From an uncultured Veillonella sp. (GTDB lineage Bacteria > Bacillota > Negativicutes > Veillonellales > Veillonellaceae), in the NCBI GenBank assembly GCA_934202215.1, contig CAKPXR010000047.1:1-10596 (forward strand): DNA of 10,596 bases. The letters run 5' to 3'. A program made the translations under genes and the position numbers. The notes under the pieces are model-generated. The model had not been told where the DNA came from. It was given only the letters and a program-made list of their open reading frames with translations, and did no database searches. Of the stretch, positions 7,330-10,596 are shown one piece after another (positions within the stretch are counted from its first letter, which is position 1; the number at the start of each line of letters is the position of its first letter).

Positions 7330-7353
7330 GAATCTGTAAGTTATATGAAAGTT
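7311..7353. repeat. 9-bp inverted repeat flanking the -10 box of the small adhesin promoter
   Basis: AACTTTCAT (7311-7319) and ATGAAAGTT (7345-7353) are perfect reverse complements 25 nt apart, with the -10 box and predicted start between them. A shifted partial pairing also exists: ATAACTT at 7309-7315 with AAGTTAT at 7338-7344. It could be a split operator. AT-rich DNA makes chance repeats more likely. Confidence 0.45.
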
Positions 7354-7388
7354 TTGTGAAATCATAATATGCAAAGGAGTGTATTGCG

Positions 7389-8780
7389 ATGAGTAAGAAA
7401 CATTTAGTATTAACTGGTATTGTGTGTTCTACATTATCTATGGGGATTGTATCGGCAGCGCCCGTAGCACCTGTAAACATTGTAGAAAACAACGGAAACG
7501 TTGGCGCCGTAGGAACTACATTTACTAACGATGGTAATGTAACGCTCGGTAGAACGGCGGGTGCAGCGAATAGTACCCATCAAGTTATTAACAGTGTTAA
7601 CGCAAATGGTAACAATGTAGCTATCGGTGCTTTAGCTAGTAACGGATCTAAAGGTGGCGGCAATATTACCTTAGGTGGTAAAAGCTTCATAAACAGCACA
7701 GGTGATTTTAACGTCATTGCCGGTGCCATGGCGGCGAACAATGCAAAGCAAACCATGTCTATTGTGATGGGTACCCAATCGGGTGAAAAATCTGAAGGTT
7801 CAAAAAATGTATGGATTGGTCATTATCAAGGTGCGAGCAGTAAGGCTACCAATTCCGTTCTTATCGGTTCCGGCTCGTCTGTAAATGGAGACTTTACCCT
7901 CGGTATTGGTCATTACACAAACATCAATGCCAAAAAGGGACTTGCTATCGGATCTTATAACACCTTAACTAGCAACGCCACTGAATCTGGTGTATTCGGT
8001 CAAGGTAAATACAATATGAACGCCATTGATGCTAGCGGTGCTTATAGTATTGGTAACTACAACCACATTTCTGGGAACAACACCTTTGTTATGGGTAATA
8101 ATGTGACCACATCCTTAGAAAATGCCGTAATCCTCGGTAATGACTCTACAGATGGTGATGTTGTGGGTACATCGAGTTATACCTTTAACAATGGGAAAAC
8201 AGTGAATTATGCAGGTACTACCCCTATCTCCACCGTATCCGTAGGTGCCAAGGACAAGGAACGTACTATTACAAATGTAGCAGCTGGTCGTGTCAGTGCC
8301 ACTTCTACAGATGCCATCAACGGATCCCAATTATATGGGGTTCACCAAATGATTGATACCCTTAACCAAAGTACAAATGCACAACTACATGACTCCATCA
8401 ATCGCGTAGAGCAAAATGTCCAACGTGTTGAATCCGAATCCAATAAGGGCGATGCTCGTGCCGCTGCATTGGCTGCATTACACCCAATGGCATATGACCC
8501 TGACAATCGTGTTCAATACATGGCTGGCTATGGCCATTATAAAAATGCTAACGCCCTAGCGCTTGGCGTTGGCTATTACCATCGAGACAATCTATTATTA
8601 ACTACTGGTGTCACACTTAATAACCACATCATGGCAAACGTAGGTGTTACTTATAAACCTGGTAAATCTCAAGTAACTAGTCATAACCAAAACCTTGAAG
8701 CTCGTGTACAAGCGTTAGAAACACAAAATAAAGAGCTACAAAAAACTGTACATCAACTCATGGCAAAATTAAATAAATAA
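7389..8780 (+). CDS. Small complete trimeric autotransporter adhesin with post-anchor coiled coil
   Basis: This is a 463-residue YadA-type adhesin. A simple signal peptide (MSKKHLVLTGIVCSTLSMGIVSA, no ESPR) precedes the passenger. Residues ~45-255 are a head of beta-roll repeats, for example NVAIGALAS, SVLIGSGSS, LAIGSYNTL, YSIGNYNHI and AVILGNDST. A neck at 291-317 (RTITNVAAGRVSATSTDAING) leads to a short coiled stalk (318-352). The YadA anchor is at 354-424 (AAALAALHPMAYDPDNRVQY, then MAGYGHYKNANALALGVGYY). Residues ~430-463 add a heptad-rich coil (NLEARVQALETQNKELQKTV) after the last barrel strand, where most TAAs end. The anchor closely resembles that of the SLH adhesin across the divergent promoter (ALAALHP, DPD, AGYGHY), so the two probably share ancestry, but there is no SLH here. 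It has its own promoter and terminator, so it is monocistronic. Confidence 0.95.
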   Translation: MSKKHLVLTGIVCSTLSMGIVSAAPVAPVNIVENNGNVGAVGTTFTNDGNVTLGRTAGAANSTHQVINSVNANGNNVAIGALASNGSKGGGNITLGGKSFINSTGDFNVIAGAMAANNAKQTMSIVMGTQSGEKSEGSKNVWIGHYQGASSKATNSVLIGSGSSVNGDFTLGIGHYTNINAKKGLAIGSYNTLTSNATESGVFGQGKYNMNAIDASGAYSIGNYNHISGNNTFVMGNNVTTSLENAVILGNDSTDGDVVGTSSYTFNNGKTVNYAGTTPISTVSVGAKDKERTITNVAAGRVSATSTDAINGSQLYGVHQMIDTLNQSTNAQLHDSINRVEQNVQRVESESNKGDARAAALAALHPMAYDPDNRVQYMAGYGHYKNANALALGVGYYHRDNLLLTTGVTLNNHIMANVGVTYKPGKSQVTSHNQNLEARVQALETQNKELQKTVHQLMAKLNK

Positions 8781-8804
8781 TACAATTATAAGCACACAAA
8801 CATT

Positions 8805-8852
8805 AAGAACTGCACCCTATAGTTTAAATAATTTGAGGATGCAGTTCTTTTT
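8805..8852 (+). terminator. Intrinsic terminator after the small adhesin
   Basis: AAGAACTGCA (8805-8814) pairs with TGCAGTTCTT (8840-8849). After one mismatch three more pairs extend the stem inward. A run of five T (8848-8852) follows. It lies about 25 bp past the stop at 8780. Confidence 0.88.
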
Positions 8853-8855
8853 ATA

Positions 8856-8864
8856 TGCTATACT
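8856..8864 (+). promoter_or_regulatory. Extended -10 promoter for the methyltransferase gene
   Basis: TGCTATACT gives a TGn extension plus a near-consensus TATACT box. No good -35 is seen because the preceding terminator occupies that place. The start would be near 8871, about 39 nt before the ATG at 8910. Confidence 0.55.
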
Positions 8865-8909
8865 ATACCCAACGTTATATATTCAAAAATTTATTTCAGG
8901 GGTTAGTAT

Positions 8910-10532
8910 ATGAGAAAACAAGATACAAAACAGAAAACAAATACAAAAAAGAATACAGTAATTACCAATCATTCGACTATACCTGATGAATTACAGGTCA
9001 ATATAAATGAGCTAAAGGACTCGTATGATTCATTCCTCTATGTATCCAAGCCTTTTTCTAGTACGAATATTAATAATTTGCAAGCTAAGGCTAAAATGTA
9101 TGGTCTTACTCCTGCACCAATCAAGGGTGCCCGCGTTCTTGAATTAGGTGCCTCCTGTGGCGGTAATCTCATACCGCAAGCACTGTACTATCCAGAAGCA
9201 ACTTTCACAGGCATCGACCTATCAGGTGTACAAGTACAACATGGCAATGAAATTATACAATCCATAGGCCTCACCAATGTGACATTATTAGAAAAAGATA
9301 TCCTCGACATTGATGAAAGCTTTGGTACCTTTGATTACATCATCGTCCACGGCATCTGGTCTTGGGTTCCTGATACAGTAAAGGATAAAATTCTAAGTAT
9401 CTGTAATGTGAACCTATCCGATAACGGTATCGCTTATGTATCCTATAACACATACCCAGGTTGGAAACGCCTAGAGCAATTGCGGGATATTATGTTGTAC
9501 TCGGAAAAACGGGCTATGGCTCAAAATCTATTAGAGCGTACATTATATACAAAAAATGTATTGAAAATGGTAGCAGATACCATGAGTAGTGATGAACGTT
9601 CTCGTACTCAATCAGATTATAAAATTAATAATATTCAACGAGTACTGAACTCTAATGATTATTATGTGGCCCATGAATATTTAGAAGCCTTTAATGATCC
9701 TGTTTACGTATCTGAATTTATAGAACGTGCTCAGAAACAAGGCTGTGCCTACATTGGTGACGAAGTACTACAACGATCATTTATATCTTGGTTAGCAGAT
9801 GATGTGGCGAACAATATCCGAACCTTATCCAATAGTAACTATATTGATAAGGAACAGTTTTATGACTATGTATATGATACACAATTCCGCATGAGTCTAT
9901 TAACAAAACAATCCAATGAATCAAAGATCAATCGTGAAGAAACAGTAACAGTTAGTATGTTAAATAGCCTATACTATGTATCGACCTCTTCCAATAAAGA
10001 AGGTGTTCCATCCGACTGGACCGATACAGTCCATATTGCAATCAAAGAGTTAATGGATACTGCTAAACAATTTACAGTGCAAGATATTATAGATCATATC
10101 AATAGTAAGTACCCAGGATATAACATTGATAACAATCATCTCTATCGACGCCTACTAGTCCTAATTATCACAGGAAATCTCAACATTTGTGGCGAAGCCT
10201 ATCCTATCCTCCCATTTGTTGAAAATGAAAGCTATATACCTGAGCCCTTCGTCAACTATATGAAAACACTCATAGAAGATGGTGGCAACCAATATACGGC
10301 CTTTGGCAATATGTATAACCAAATTGATGAACGTATCGATAATGGCGTACTATTTGTTGCGAAGTTACTAACTAAACCTACCACACGTGATACATTACTA
10401 CAAATTATGGATGAAAATGGTCTAACTGTAGAACGTACTACGAAAGACGGTTACACATATCAAGTCCCAACAGAACAATACTTAAAAGAAGTTCTTATCC
10501 ATCTAGAATATCTTGGATTCTTTAGAAAATAA
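8910..10532 (+). CDS. SAM-dependent class I methyltransferase with methyltransferase-regulatory domain
   Basis: A 540-residue cytoplasmic protein. Its AGGGG ribosome site (8898-8902) lies 7 nt before the ATG. The Lys-rich first 20 residues look disordered. The Rossmann methyltransferase fold spans ~40-200. Motif I is VLELGASCGGNLIP (76-89), which binds S-adenosylmethionine. The acidic residue of motif II is in GIDLS (101-105), and DYIIVHGIWSWVP (142-154) followed by YVSYNTYPGW (176-185) is characteristic of this subfamily. Residues ~210-300 fit the methyltransferase-regulatory domain (PF10119 type). The ~240-residue remainder contains winged-helix-like stretches (QFTVQDIIDHINSKYPG; ITGNLNI) but no domain I can name. 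The substrate is unknown. There is no signal peptide and no operon link to the adhesins. The family assignment is firm and the role open. Confidence 0.9.
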   Translation: MRKQDTKQKTNTKKNTVITNHSTIPDELQVNINELKDSYDSFLYVSKPFSSTNINNLQAKAKMYGLTPAPIKGARVLELGASCGGNLIPQALYYPEATFTGIDLSGVQVQHGNEIIQSIGLTNVTLLEKDILDIDESFGTFDYIIVHGIWSWVPDTVKDKILSICNVNLSDNGIAYVSYNTYPGWKRLEQLRDIMLYSEKRAMAQNLLERTLYTKNVLKMVADTMSSDERSRTQSDYKINNIQRVLNSNDYYVAHEYLEAFNDPVYVSEFIERAQKQGCAYIGDEVLQRSFISWLADDVANNIRTLSNSNYIDKEQFYDYVYDTQFRMSLLTKQSNESKINREETVTVSMLNSLYYVSTSSNKEGVPSDWTDTVHIAIKELMDTAKQFTVQDIIDHINSKYPGYNIDNNHLYRRLLVLIITGNLNICGEAYPILPFVENESYIPEPFVNYMKTLIEDGGNQYTAFGNMYNQIDERIDNGVLFVAKLLTKPTTRDTLLQIMDENGLTVERTTKDGYTYQVPTEQYLKEVLIHLEYLGFFRK

Positions 10533-10547
10533 AATCAATATATAAAA

Positions 10548-10587
10548 AATCCACTTACTACTTCTTTTTCTAGATAGTAAGTGGATT
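10548..10587. terminator. Hairpin terminator after the methyltransferase, probably bidirectional
   Basis: A perfect 13-bp stem (10548-10560 with 10575-10587) with a 14-nt loop lies 15 bp past the stop at 10532. On the plus strand the tail is only CTTTCG. On the minus strand the stem is followed by six T (10549-10544). It may mainly serve a converging gene beyond the window while also ending the methyltransferase transcript. Confidence 0.7.
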
Positions 10588-10596
10588 CTTTCGTTA

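Noticed and set aside
8115..8330. Minus-strand frame of 71 codons
   Set aside because: It is antisense to the small adhesin head and neck, and its composition is that of a shadow frame.

Overview
The window most likely comes from Veillonella or a close relative (Negativicutes, the diderm Firmicutes). Three things point there. The base composition is AT-rich, with Gram-positive-style AAAGGAG or AGGGG ribosome binding sites. Several trimeric autotransporter adhesins (TAAs) and an outer-membrane barrel are present, so the cell has an outer membrane. One adhesin carries an SLH domain, which Negativicutes use to link the outer membrane to peptidoglycan. The genus is inferred from protein family features; no database search was made.

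Layout. Positions 1-4094 (minus strand) hold the N-terminal 1364 codons of a very large TAA. It has an ESPR-type signal peptide, a YadA-like head of beta-roll repeats, and a stalk of repeated neck and beta-rich modules. Its membrane anchor lies outside the window. Two copies of a ~917 bp module, about 99% identical over their last 800 bp, sit 1314 bp apart in the stalk. Positions 4095-4774 are an AT-rich gap with the adhesin's putative promoter and long leader, plus a strong terminator for the gene on the other side. Positions 4775-7068 (minus strand) form a compact two-gene operon. The first gene encodes an intimin/invasin-like (inverse autotransporter) beta-barrel with no passenger. The second, 2 nt downstream, encodes a short TAA whose YadA anchor is followed by a coiled coil and one SLH domain.

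Positions 7069-7388 are a divergent promoter region with an 18-bp perfect palindrome and a second inverted repeat around the rightward promoter. Positions 7389-8780 (plus strand) encode a complete small TAA with signal peptide, head, neck, anchor and a post-anchor coiled coil but no SLH. A terminator and an extended -10 promoter separate it from a 540-residue SAM-dependent methyltransferase with a methyltransferase-regulatory domain (8910-10532). The window ends in a hairpin that looks bidirectional.

Taken together this is a surface-adhesin locus with three TAAs built on different plans: giant with ESPR, SLH-tethered, and coiled-coil-ended. An inverse-autotransporter-like barrel is coupled to one of them. 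The strongest candidate for something under-described is the barrel plus TAA-SLH operon, which could form an outer-membrane unit fixed to peptidoglycan. The methyltransferase has its own signals and no visible link to the adhesins.
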